Source of the DNA: Microthrixaceae bacterium
GTDB lineage: Bacteria; Actinomycetota; Acidimicrobiia; Acidimicrobiales; Iamiaceae
Direction of reading: 5' to 3'
NCBI GenBank assembly: GCA_016702505.1
Contig: JADJDU010000003.1
Coordinates: 248,001-312,000, forward strand
Length of the DNA stretch: 64,000 bases
The notes below the pieces were generated by a model. It ran no database searches. It was given only the letters and a program-made list of their open reading frames with translations, and was not told the DNA's origin. Each line of letters starts with the position of its first letter. Position 1 is the first letter of the stretch. Shown here piece after piece: positions 44,452 through 53,455 of this stretch. The translations under genes and the position numbers were made by a program.

Positions 44452-47400
44452 ATGTATCCGTTCTGGGATATCGCTGTCGCGCCAGCGCTCAAGGCCGCCA
44501 AATCACGAAGGATCGTGGAGATCGGTGCCCTCCGTGGGGAGACCACGGCGTTCATGCTCGCCGACCTCGGAGCCGACACCGAGCTTCACGTGATCGACCC
44601 TGTTCCGGTCTTCGATCCGTCTGAGCACGAGGAGCAGTTCCCTGGTCGCTACATCTTCCACCGCGACCTGAGCCTCAACGTCCTGCCCGATCTCCCAGCG
44701 GTCGACGCCGCCCTGATCGACGGTGACCACAACTGGTACACGGTGTTCAACGAGCTGCGGCTGTTGAGCGAGACCGCCCGCGCCGCCGAGGCCCCACTGC
44801 CGCTCCTGGTCCTCCACGACGTCGGGTGGCCCTACGGCAGGCGGGACCTGTACTACGTCCCCGAGCAGATCCCCGAGGAGTTCCGCCAGCCCTACGCCGC
44901 TCAGGGAATGCTCAGGGGCCAATCCGAGCTGGCCGAGCGAGGCGGGCTGAACCCCACCAACTGCAACGCCACCCACGAAGGTGGGCCCCGCAACGGCGTC
45001 ATGACCGCGGTCGACGACTTCATCGATGGCTACGACCGGCCGCTCCGACTCGTGTTCCTCCCCACCTACTTCGGGCTGGCGATCGTGGTCGAGGAAACGG
45101 TGCTAGAGGCGCACCCGGCGCTCAGAGACCATCTCGACTGGCTCGAAGGCAGGGATGGTCAGGCCGCCTTGGTCGAGATGACCGAGGCCTCCCGGCTCGA
45201 CACGCTCGTCATGCAGCACAGCGTCTACTTCACCGACAAGGAGCGGAGCGCGGCGGCCGCCGACCGCTACCTCGGGCTGCTGGAGGGCGCCCTCCTCAAC
45301 GAGCACTACATCGAACAGGAGATCCGCATCAGCTACCTGCTGGAGTGCAGCGAGCGCGGCATCACCCCTCGACCCGAGGCACTTCGAGACCCAGCCCGCC
45401 AGCTCACCGAGGAGCTCCAGCGCCTTCGTCGGGCCAGACACGCCGGCGATACCGTCGACGATGCCGGGCCTGTGGGTGCCGCGTTCCCCTACACCACCGT
45501 CGGGCGCCAGCACCTCCGCCACCTTGTCCAGCTTCTCGACACCATCCATGCCGAAGCGGTGACCGGAGACCTTGTCGACATAGGCCCAGGACGCGGCGGT
45601 ACCTCCATCCTTTTCCGGGGATACCTCGAGGCCTACGCCATCGACGTGCCCCGGGTATGGGTGGTCGACCGGTTCCGAGCTCGTCCAGCGCCATCCGATG
45701 ATCCTCGGGCGACGTCTGTCGGTCGAAGTGGCGACAAGCCTGTAGAGGCCCAGAGTGCCTGGGAAGTCGTGGGAGGACCGGGACTGCCGGAACTGCTCGG
45801 GGACCTCAACAGCGTTCGCGAAGGTTTCCATTCCTTCGACCTACTCGATGACCAAGTTCGGTTCGTGGCCGGAGACGACCTCACCGCCCTGGAAGCCGCT
45901 CCCATCGAACGGATTGCGTTGCTCCACCTGGGTGAACGGTCGGCTTTGGACGTTGCCGCTGCCCTTGATCTGCTCTACGACCGTCTGACACTGGGTGCAT
46001 TCATTGTGGTCGACGACTTTGACGACCCCGACCGCCGGGCTGCGGTGGAAGCGGTCCGGGCCCGACATGGGTCCGACGAGGAGATCGTCACCATCGACCA
46101 CGGCACCGTCATGTGGCGCAAGACCGAGAGGTCCCAGGCCGAGCTCGATGCGGCCGACGGAGCCTTGCCATCCTCAGACGATCGACCCACCGGCCCCGTG
46201 TTGGCCCCAGCACGAGGCTGGTTCCCGACCGACCTAACCGTGGTCGTGGTCTTCTACAACATGAAGCGCGAGGCAGCCCGGACGTTGCATTCGCTGTCCC
46301 GGGCCTACCAGCAAGGTATCGACGACATCACCTACGACGTCGTCGTCGTCGACAACGGCTCGGCCCCCGACCAGAAGCTCGATCCGGCCTGGGTCCGAAG
46401 CTTCGGCCCGGAGTTCCGGTTCATAGACATGGGCAGCGATGCCAAACCGTCGCCCATCCCGGCACTTAACCGCGGGATCGCCGAAGGCCACGGCATCAAC
46501 TACGCCCTCATGATCGACGGTGCCCACGTCCTCACCCCTGGCGTCCTTCGCCACGGCCTGGCCGGCCTGACCACCTATGCCCCCGCCGTCGTCGCCACCC
46601 AGCAGTGGTATGTGGGCCCCGGACAACAGGCCGATCTGGTGGCAGAGGGCTACAACCAGAGTTACGAAGACGTCCTCTTCGACAAGATCAACTGGCCCTC
46701 AGATGGCTACCGCCTGTTCGACATCGGCCACTTCATCGGCGAGCGAGACTGGTTCGACGGCATGTGGGAGTCGAACTGCCTGTTTGCTCCCCGCAGCCTC
46801 CTCGAACAGGTCGGAGGGTTCGACGAACGGTTCTCTATGCCCGGTGGCGGATACGCCAACCTCGACCTCTACGAGCGACTCGGCGCCAGCCCTGACGTCA
46901 CGGTGGTGACCATGCTCGGTGAGGGGTCGTTCCACCAGGTCCACGGAGGTACGACCACCAATCTGTCCGGTGACGAGAAGCGCCACAACACCCTGGCCGA
47001 GTACTCCCAGCACTACCAGGATGTTCACGGTCGCCCGTTCCGCGGCAACGCCAAACCGGTGCACTACGTCGGGTCCATGCCCCGTGAGGCAGCCCGCACA
47101 AAGGCCCGCCGTCGGGTTTCGCCCAACATGTTCAGCCTTCATGCGCCCGACCAGGTCGGCGGAGTACCCGAGAAGGCATCACCGATGCCGCAGGACCTGT
47201 GGTCGGAGTTCACCGACGCCTACTGGCACACCCTCAAGTGGCGCCAGACCCATTGGATGGGTCAGCGATTGTCCAAGCTTCCTGGAGACATGGTGATCAT
47301 CCAGGAGATCCTCACCAAGGTCCGGCCCGACTGGATCGTCCACACCGGCACCGCCAACGGTGGACTGGACTGGTTCCTGGCCACGATCTGCGACCTGCTC

Positions 47401-47847
47401 GACCACGGTCAGGTCATCTCCATAGACCGCAAGCTGCACGAAGACCTTCCCCGCCACGATCGCATCACCTACATCGAGGGCGAAGCCCACCTTTCCAAGG
47501 TGAACAAGCAGGTCACCGACCTGACCGGTCCCGATAGCCATGCCGTGGTCATATTGGGCACCAAGGCCAGCTCAGCACGGACTTCGGCCGAGTTCCACAT
47601 CTACGAGGACCTGGTCCCCGAGGGGTCGTACCTGATCGTCGAGGACACGATCGTCGGTGGCCACCCGGTGTGGGGCAACTTTGGGGTCGGGCCCTACGAA
47701 GCTGTCAAGGGCATCACCGAAACCAGGGGAGACTTCGTATCCGACACATCCCTGGAGAAGTACGGCCTGACGTTCAACACCACCGGCTACCTCCGGCGGA
47801 TCAGCAAGGTCCAACACACGGCGCGCCGAAAAGGGCGCAAACGCTGA
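44452..47847 (+). CDS. four-domain protein: methyltransferase - TylF-like - GT2 - CmcI-like, copy A
   Basis: 1,131 residues, intact. Domain 1 (1-250) is a class I SAM methyltransferase (VEIGALRGETT, HVIDP, LIDGDHNWYTV). Domain 2 (about 350-560) is TylF/MycF-like (LVDIGPGRGGTS, WVVDRF) but its metal motif, DGDLYEST in the free enzyme here, reads HLGERSAL, so it may be inactive. Domain 3 (about 590-880) is GT2 (LTVVVVFYNMKREAARTL, VVVVDNGSAP) with MIDGAHV where DxD is usual. Domain 4 (about 940-1120) is CmcI/rhamnosyl-O-methyltransferase-like (QEILTKVRPDWIVHTGT). The whole is collinear with 59680-62961. Probably adds and methylates sugars on the exported glycan. Confidence 0.85.
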   Translation: MYPFWDIAVAPALKAAKSRRIVEIGALRGETTAFMLADLGADTELHVIDPVPVFDPSEHEEQFPGRYIFHRDLSLNVLPDLPAVDAALIDGDHNWYTVFNELRLLSETARAAEAPLPLLVLHDVGWPYGRRDLYYVPEQIPEEFRQPYAAQGMLRGQSELAERGGLNPTNCNATHEGGPRNGVMTAVDDFIDGYDRPLRLVFLPTYFGLAIVVEETVLEAHPALRDHLDWLEGRDGQAALVEMTEASRLDTLVMQHSVYFTDKERSAAAADRYLGLLEGALLNEHYIEQEIRISYLLECSERGITPRPEALRDPARQLTEELQRLRRARHAGDTVDDAGPVGAAFPYTTVGRQHLRHLVQLLDTIHAEAVTGDLVDIGPGRGGTSILFRGYLEAYAIDVPRVWVVDRFRARPAPSDDPRATSVGRSGDKPVEAQSAWEVVGGPGLPELLGDLNSVREGFHSFDLLDDQVRFVAGDDLTALEAAPIERIALLHLGERSALDVAAALDLLYDRLTLGAFIVVDDFDDPDRRAAVEAVRARHGSDEEIVTIDHGTVMWRKTERSQAELDAADGALPSSDDRPTGPVLAPARGWFPTDLTVVVVFYNMKREAARTLHSLSRAYQQGIDDITYDVVVVDNGSAPDQKLDPAWVRSFGPEFRFIDMGSDAKPSPIPALNRGIAEGHGINYALMIDGAHVLTPGVLRHGLAGLTTYAPAVVATQQWYVGPGQQADLVAEGYNQSYEDVLFDKINWPSDGYRLFDIGHFIGERDWFDGMWESNCLFAPRSLLEQVGGFDERFSMPGGGYANLDLYERLGASPDVTVVTMLGEGSFHQVHGGTTTNLSGDEKRHNTLAEYSQHYQDVHGRPFRGNAKPVHYVGSMPREAARTKARRRVSPNMFSLHAPDQVGGVPEKASPMPQDLWSEFTDAYWHTLKWRQTHWMGQRLSKLPGDMVIIQEILTKVRPDWIVHTGTANGGLDWFLATICDLLDHGQVISIDRKLHEDLPRHDRITYIEGEAHLSKVNKQVTDLTGPDSHAVVILGTKASSARTSAEFHIYEDLVPEGSYLIVEDTIVGGHPVWGNFGVGPYEAVKGITETRGDFVSDTSLEKYGLTFNTTGYLRRISKVQHTARRKGRKR

Positions 47848-47874
47848 CTACCCCGAGCTAACCCCCACCTTTGC

Positions 47875-48939
47875 TCAGAAGAGGATCGGTAGCTGCTCGG
47901 CCGGGTAGTGCGATGGCGAGAAGAACCAGTGCTCCAGCGCGTAGCGGTTGGTGTCCATCCCCGGAGAGATGCCGGTGCGGTGGAGCAGGAGATCGTCGAA
48001 GAGAAGAGCGTCACCAGCGTTGAAGACCGGCCGGATCACCGGTGCATCGATTGCCAACTCGTCGGCCAAACCGTCGCCCACCGCCCAGTCGAACAACGCC
48101 CCGTGAGAACCGGTCTCGACCAACTCGTCGAGGCGGCGGGGAATCCACTCCAGGCCAGGGGCCGTGGAGTCTCCCCCGCAGTCGGTGAGCGTCACCCAGA
48201 CGTTGCAGCTACGGATCCCACGGCTCATGAACGCCCCGTCTTGGTGCCAGCCCGTTCCCGTTGTGTAGGGGACATGACGCAGAGTGCCCTTCTTGAGGGA
48301 CAGGGCCGGGCGTTCCCCGAAGTACTCGGTGAGAACGGCCTGGAGGTTGGCACCCTCGAAGAAATCGAGCAGGGTCTTGAGCGCCCGCGGTGAATCGCCG
48401 GTGTACATGGAGCCCTGGGGTACCAAGAAGTGACGGCCACCCATCACGTCGTACTGGCCGTAGGCCTCACTGGGCTCGAAGAACGAGCACCACACCTCGG
48501 AGCCGTCTGAGCTGGTGCCCTCCACCCGTGCCTTGAACGCCGCCAAGGACTTGTCGATCACGCCCTTGAACTGCTCGACCTGTTCGGCGTCGAGCAACCC
48601 GCGCACGAGGAGACAGCCGTGGTGGCGCACCGCAGATGCCAGCTTGTCGGTGGTCAGTTCCGAGGCATCGATCTCGGGTGGTTCTACGCATCCTTCGAAA
48701 AGGTCCGGAACCGAGGGGGGCCATGACTCCCGACCACCGCTGCGGGCCACCTGGCTGAAAGCTCGATGACGAAGCTCGACCATTCGAACCTCGAGGGCAT
48801 CGTCGGGCCTGACCTTCAACGCGTTCGCATAGTGCTGCACCGCAGACTGAAGGTCTCCTTCCTTCTCTGCGGCTCGACCGGCCTCAAGGGCCGCATCGGC
48901 GTCTGCGTGGTCCGTGGCAAGGGTTCCCGGAGGCGTCAT
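47875..48939 (-). CDS. phytanoyl-CoA dioxygenase (PhyH)-family protein 1 with TPR-like N-terminus
   Basis: 354 residues. An N-terminal helical pair (AALEAGRAAEKEGDLQSAVQ) resembles one TPR. The Fe(II)/2-oxoglutarate oxygenase core has HxD in WHQDGAF near residue 234, the distal His in LLLHRTG near 322, and the 2-OG Arg in NRYALEHW. Such enzymes hydroxylate small molecules or lipids with O2. Sister of 49572-50567 (shared RHHGCLLVRGLL, WHQDGAF, CGGD, APGL and RYALE-WFF blocks). Converges on copy A of the four-domain gene. Confidence 0.87.
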   Translation of the reverse strand: MTPPGTLATDHADADAALEAGRAAEKEGDLQSAVQHYANALKVRPDDALEVRMVELRHRAFSQVARSGGRESWPPSVPDLFEGCVEPPEIDASELTTDKLASAVRHHGCLLVRGLLDAEQVEQFKGVIDKSLAAFKARVEGTSSDGSEVWCSFFEPSEAYGQYDVMGGRHFLVPQGSMYTGDSPRALKTLLDFFEGANLQAVLTEYFGERPALSLKKGTLRHVPYTTGTGWHQDGAFMSRGIRSCNVWVTLTDCGGDSTAPGLEWIPRRLDELVETGSHGALFDWAVGDGLADELAIDAPVIRPVFNAGDALLFDDLLLHRTGISPGMDTNRYALEHWFFSPSHYPAEQLPILF

Positions 48940-48948
48940 GGCCGGAAG

Positions 48949-49575
48949 CTACTTCGACAACGGCCGGGCGGGAACCCCCACAACGGTCGTTTTTGGAGCG
49001 ACATCTGTCACTACGACGGCGTTGGCGCCGATCTGGGCGTCCTCACCGATCTTGACCGGTCCGATCACCTTGGCACCCGTGCCGATGTGAGCCCGGGCCC
49101 CGACGACAGCACCGTTCACATTGCCCTCCTTGAGGCCGATCGTGACCCACGGACGCACCTCCACGTGCGGCCCGATCTCTACGATCCCGTCGATCACCAC
49201 CGCCCCATGGGGAAGGTAGAGCCCAGGAGCGACTACCACCGGATCACCGATGCACACCTGGCCGATCATCATGGCCAACCGATGGAGTATCGACGGCAGA
49301 ATCGGGACCTCGTGAACCTGGAGCGTCGCCTTCAGCCGATAGCAGAGCAAAGCGGCGAAAGCGTCGCTGCGCCAACAAAGCCTGATCACCTGGAGGACTA
49401 GGTCAGTCCGGGACCGAAACTCGTAACGCTCACCCCTGAACAGGCAGAAGATGCGCGCGTCCTCGCGCACCGCCCGTCTGAACGATGGGAAACGACGCCG
49501 GAACTTGCGCATCAGATCCCGACGTTGCGCCTTGGTTGGCCCCGGGGTCGTTGCCTTCACCCTCCGCCCACTCAT
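48949..49575 (-). CDS. serine acetyltransferase-like hexapeptide-repeat acyltransferase 1
   Basis: 208 residues. The C-terminal half is a left-handed beta-helix of hexapeptides (VCIGDPVVVAPGLYLPHG, GARAHIGTGAKVIGPVKIG). The SAT-like active His is in LYLPHGAVV, and PWVTIGL replaces the usual GVTLGG. The N-terminus is Arg-rich (about 50 residues), unlike CysE. Likely an acetyl-CoA-dependent O-acetyltransferase for a glycan rather than for serine. Overlaps PhyH 2 by 4 bp. Confidence 0.85.
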   Translation of the reverse strand: MSGRRVKATTPGPTKAQRRDLMRKFRRRFPSFRRAVREDARIFCLFRGERYEFRSRTDLVLQVIRLCWRSDAFAALLCYRLKATLQVHEVPILPSILHRLAMMIGQVCIGDPVVVAPGLYLPHGAVVIDGIVEIGPHVEVRPWVTIGLKEGNVNGAVVGARAHIGTGAKVIGPVKIGEDAQIGANAVVVTDVAPKTTVVGVPARPLSK

Positions 49576-50567
49576 ACGAGGATCGGGACGTAGCGCTCAG
49601 GGAAGCACGAAGGCGCGAAGAACCATGACTCCAGGGCGTACCGATCGGCAGTGAACTCCCGCTCCGACGAAGACCGGTGAACGAAGAAGTCATCGAAGAA
49701 GATCGCATCGCCAGGCGCAAACGACGGGGTCTCGGGCGGAGCGTCCACGGCCACCTCGTCGACGAGACCTTGGCCTATCGAGTTGGGGAAGATCGATCCC
49801 TTGGTGCCGGTCTCCAGTATCTCGTTCACCCTCTTGGGCACGATGTCCAAGCCCGGAGCGGGATGGTCTCCACCGCAGTGCGACAACGACAGCCACAGGT
49901 CGATGGCCCTGATCCCCGCACCGATGAAGGCCCCATCTTGGTGCCAGGTGGGGGCCGATTCCCGCAGGCGCCGCAGAACGCACTTGTTGTAGGAGAGAGC
50001 CGGACGCTCCCCCAGATAGCCGGTCACGGTGTCGATAACGCCTTTGGCCCGAAAGATCTCCAGGACCTCCAACATCATCTCTGGCGCATCGGCAACCAAC
50101 ATCCCTCCGACCTCGCGCACCCAGGCTCGTTCGGTGGGGACGCTGGCGGCATCTACCTGGAAGGGACGGTAGGACCCGTTGCCCTCTGGACCTCCAGCGC
50201 TGGGATCGTCGTCTCGGTCTCCCAGCACATCGAGTGCCCGGGCCTTCACCGCCGAGACCTCCTCGGGGGACAACAAGCCGCGGACTATCACGCCACCGTG
50301 GTGGAGGATGCTCCCTCCCACCACGTCAACCGAGATCTGATCAGGAATGATCTCGGGAATCCCGGTTACCTCAGGGAAGGGATCGGATAGGTCCGGCGGC
50401 CAAGATGCCCGCAGCGACGGACCTCGTTCCCGGCCGAAGGCATCATGACGAAGCCTCACGATCTGGCGGGCAAGGTCAGAGTCGGGGTTGTGGCGGTACT
50501 CCTCGGTGAGGATGTCGACCGCCGCCATGACCCGACCCCCACCGTCGGAAACCAACGAACCTGTCAT
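49572..50567 (-). CDS. phytanoyl-CoA dioxygenase (PhyH)-family protein 2
   Basis: 331 residues. HxD in WHQDGAF near residue 207, distal His in FFVHRSS near 295 and RYALESWFF for 2-oxoglutarate. Clear paralogue of PhyH 1 but lacking the TPR-like start; both share SLSHCGGD/TLTDCGGD and PKRVNEILETG/PRRLDELVETG. The start overlaps the second acetyltransferase (ATGA type), giving a coupled acetyltransferase-dioxygenase unit repeated twice in tandem. Confidence 0.87.
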   Translation of the reverse strand: MTGSLVSDGGGRVMAAVDILTEEYRHNPDSDLARQIVRLRHDAFGRERGPSLRASWPPDLSDPFPEVTGIPEIIPDQISVDVVGGSILHHGGVIVRGLLSPEEVSAVKARALDVLGDRDDDPSAGGPEGNGSYRPFQVDAASVPTERAWVREVGGMLVADAPEMMLEVLEIFRAKGVIDTVTGYLGERPALSYNKCVLRRLRESAPTWHQDGAFIGAGIRAIDLWLSLSHCGGDHPAPGLDIVPKRVNEILETGTKGSIFPNSIGQGLVDEVAVDAPPETPSFAPGDAIFFDDFFVHRSSSEREFTADRYALESWFFAPSCFPERYVPILV

Positions 50568-51202
50568 GCGGATGTCCTCCGTGTCGATGCACCCTGGGGC
50601 GCCTGATCTTCCGGCGCTATCACCGGGGTCGCCTGGGGTTCCTTCTTGCTGTTTGCGCCCACCGGACGGGCCGGTACGCCAGCCACCCGACTGTGCGCCG
50701 CCACGTCGCCGGTGACCACCGCGTTGGCGCCTATTCGGGTGTGGGCTCCAACCGATGCCGGTCCGTTGATGACCGCGCCAGTACCAACCCTCACATCGGT
50801 CCCGATGGTCACCTCTCCTCCAGAGGAGTCAATGGTGGACCACGGGAACATCACAACGCCGTCAGCCAGGCGAACCGGTCCGCGTAGGTCCACCTGACCA
50901 TGGGCCAGGTACAGCCCTGGCCCCACCACCGCTTCGGGCCCGATGTGAACCTGGGCCACGACGGCGGCGGCCACCTTCATGAGGCGAGGAACCAACGGAA
51001 CGCCATGCTGGCGGGCAGAGGCCCCAATTCGGTAACAGACCTGGGCCAGGTAGGCATCGCTTTCGAGAGCGAGCCTCACCATCTGCCCGGCGGTCACCCA
51101 ACGGTTGCCCATGCGGTGGTACTCGCCCCTGAACCGGGCCGCGGCTCTGGCATCCGCGACCAAGGCCGAAACGAGCGGCGGCGATTCAGAGTTGGTGGGC
51201 AC
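50564..51202 (-). CDS. serine acetyltransferase-like hexapeptide-repeat acyltransferase 2
   Basis: 212 residues. Same layout as the 48949 gene: GPGLYLAHG with the probable catalytic His, hexapeptide coils (VTIGTDVRVGTGAVINGPASVG), and GVPARPV. The glycine-rich VTIGL region is changed to PWSTIDSSGG, so substrate or activity may differ. A Lys/Gln/Pro tail of ~35 residues is unique to this copy. Confidence 0.84.
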   Translation of the reverse strand: MPTNSESPPLVSALVADARAAARFRGEYHRMGNRWVTAGQMVRLALESDAYLAQVCYRIGASARQHGVPLVPRLMKVAAAVVAQVHIGPEAVVGPGLYLAHGQVDLRGPVRLADGVVMFPWSTIDSSGGEVTIGTDVRVGTGAVINGPASVGAHTRIGANAVVTGDVAAHSRVAGVPARPVGANSKKEPQATPVIAPEDQAPQGASTRRTSA

Positions 51203-51343
51203 GATGGTGTGATCTACCGGCGGGCTGACGGACGGGGACCATCCCGGGACCAGGGAGGTGGGGGGATGGTAGCGGGAGCACGACGGTTGATCCGCGTGAC
51301 ATCGGGCCCTTCTGGTCGGGTCCTTTTGACCTACCGCCCGAGC

Positions 51344-52228
51344 TCAACCCAACGGCTTTCGCCAGTACGCCCCGGTCCAATCCACCGGGTGGATCTCGGC
51401 CTCTATCGAATGCTTCTTCCGATAGTCGTGAACCGCCTCCTGGCAGGCAGGAATGCAGCCGTAGTCGTCGATGATGACGAACCCGCCGGGTGAGACCCGC
51501 GGCTCGAGGTTGACCAAGGCGTCCATGGTCGACTCGTAGAGATCTCCGTCGAGCCTAAGGACAGCGACATCACCTATGGGAGCGGTGGGCAGGGACTCGG
51601 AGAACCACCCCTCCACGAACCTGACCTGGTCGTCGAGCAGGCCATAGCGGGCGAAGTTCGCCTTCACCTGTTCGACCGATACCGCCAACCCCAGGTCCAG
51701 AATCGCCTTGGCATCGGGGTTGGAGACCTGCATGGATGCATCAGCCGGGTAACGGTCCGGGTCTGGTTCGGGCAGGCCTTGGAACGAATCGCACACCCAT
51801 ACGGTTCTGTCGGTGACACCGAGGGTGGCGAGTACCGCCTTCATGAGAATGACCGTGCCCCCACGCCACACCCCGGTTTCGACGAGGTCACCTCGAACCC
51901 CCTCGGCGACAACTCGCCTCACCAGAGCCTCGACGTTGTCCAACCGGGCCCGGCTCACCATCGTCTCAGCGCTTCCCGGTATCCAGTCCTGGCCGATCGT
52001 CGATCGATCATCAGCGCTCATCCGTCGCACCAGCCGCCACCCGTTGGCGTGAAGAACATCCCAGACATCGTTGGGGGGGCCAAGGACCTCACTTGGCTGC
52101 CAGTGCAAGACATCGAGGACCTCATCGTCGGGGAAGAGGTCTCGGGTCAGGCAACCCTTCAGTAGGTCCAGGTATCGCTGGGCCATCGCGTTGTCGCCGG
52201 TTGGAGGATCAATGGTGGGGCTGGGCAC
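51344..52228 (-). CDS. TylF/MycF-type O-methyltransferase
   Basis: About 294 residues from GTG 52228; an ATG at 52186 just before QRYLDLLKGCLTRDLF is equally likely. SAM site LVETGVWRGGTVILM, then WVCDSFQGLPEPD, VRFVEGWFSESLP, and the metal-binding DGDLYEST and FVIIDDYGC motifs are all intact. Family members methylate sugar hydroxyls of macrolides and glycans using Mg2+. It provides the active reference for the degenerate TylF-like domains in the two four-domain proteins nearby. Confidence 0.88.
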   Translation of the reverse strand: MPSPTIDPPTGDNAMAQRYLDLLKGCLTRDLFPDDEVLDVLHWQPSEVLGPPNDVWDVLHANGWRLVRRMSADDRSTIGQDWIPGSAETMVSRARLDNVEALVRRVVAEGVRGDLVETGVWRGGTVILMKAVLATLGVTDRTVWVCDSFQGLPEPDPDRYPADASMQVSNPDAKAILDLGLAVSVEQVKANFARYGLLDDQVRFVEGWFSESLPTAPIGDVAVLRLDGDLYESTMDALVNLEPRVSPGGFVIIDDYGCIPACQEAVHDYRKKHSIEAEIHPVDWTGAYWRKPLG

Positions 52229-52291
52229 GGCGGGCAGGATAGATCGCTCAGAGCACACCGATCGGTTCGTTGTGGCCCGGCACACCTGGGC

Positions 52292-53436
52292 TCACGGGGT
52301 GTCGCCGTCGCCACCTTCGCCACCCTGGTTCGCCATGAGGTGAGCGATCAGCTTCTGACGCACCTCCTCATTGGTCTCAGCCAACTGGGCGAACAGGATC
52401 TTCTCGTGCTCCTCGATCGAGACGGTGGTGAGGGTCCAGCCCTCCCGGCCGTGAGCAGCCCCGGGACCACCCCGATACGGCACCGCCGGAGCATCATCGA
52501 CCACGAAATCCCACTCGGCATAAAAGTCCTTACGAGTCCAAGCCAACGTCGAAGGCGTCTCACCCGGACGCTGAGTCCGCAACGGCCCCACGAACACCTG
52601 ACCCAACCCAACCCCAGAACCAGCACCCATCAAACCAGGCGGCGGACGATCGAAATACGTCCGCCAATACCGCTCCGAGAAGAACAACGCGCAGTAATCC
52701 AACCGGTGGTACTCATCGATGAACATGTACCCGTCATCGACCAGATACGGCCACAAACCAATCACACACTCATGGAAACTGGACTGATAATCCACATCCA
52801 CATACGCACACACGATCGGCTCAGAGTGCGAACCCATCGTGTCCGAGAACCACCCCTTACGGAACTCACACACCTCCACCGCCCCAAACCGCGTGACGTT
52901 GGAACGCACCTCCTCCAACTCACCCTTGAACGCCCCCTCACCCATCTCACTGGCCCAATGATCGCCCTCCACCGCCGGCGGCAACCCTTCGAAGCTGTCA
53001 TAGACGATCAAGCTCCGACCCGCCGCCTGAGCGATCAACGACAAGTTCGCAGTAGTACCACCCTTCCAACACCCCGCCTCCACCATCACACCTCAACCGA
53101 GCGCGGCACCGACAACACCTTCGCCGCAATGGCCAGATGCCCCCGATAGCTCAACCCGGTCTGGATCTTGGTCGTGTTCCGACGCATGCGTCGCGCCAAC
53201 CCGAACCGCTTACGCCACGTCAACCCGTGCGAAGGATCGATCGGAGCCCCATAGAACAAGAACAACGTCAAATGAAACCACGACGCCGCCTCATAGGCGT
53301 CCGCAACCCGCCTCACCAACCGCGTACGCCGACCTTTCGAAAAACGCTGCGAAACCGCGGCCCGAACACGCCGACGAAGTCCAAACCCCTTAGATGACAC
53401 GAGGCGCGACCGTAGTGCCCCCCTGCCACCGCGCAC
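52292..53436 (-). pseudogene. TylF-like methyltransferase, one frameshift
   Basis: Upstream frame: an Arg/Lys-rich start, then HLAIAAKVLSVPRSVE and a stop. Downstream frame: MVEAGCWKGGTTANLSL (SAM site), YDSFEGLPP, RKGWFSDTMG, CAYVDVDYQSSF and GYMFIDEYHR. Restoring one G to the run at 53091 gives PRSVEGVMVEAGCWKGG and one 381-residue protein. Metal motif is DVDYQSS with DEY, close to TylF. Codon use in 52.5-53.4 kb is less GC-rich and strongly C/A-biased on the plus strand, unlike its neighbours, so it may have been imported. Confidence 0.8.
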
Positions 53437-53455
53437 GGCGGCTGACCGCCAACCG

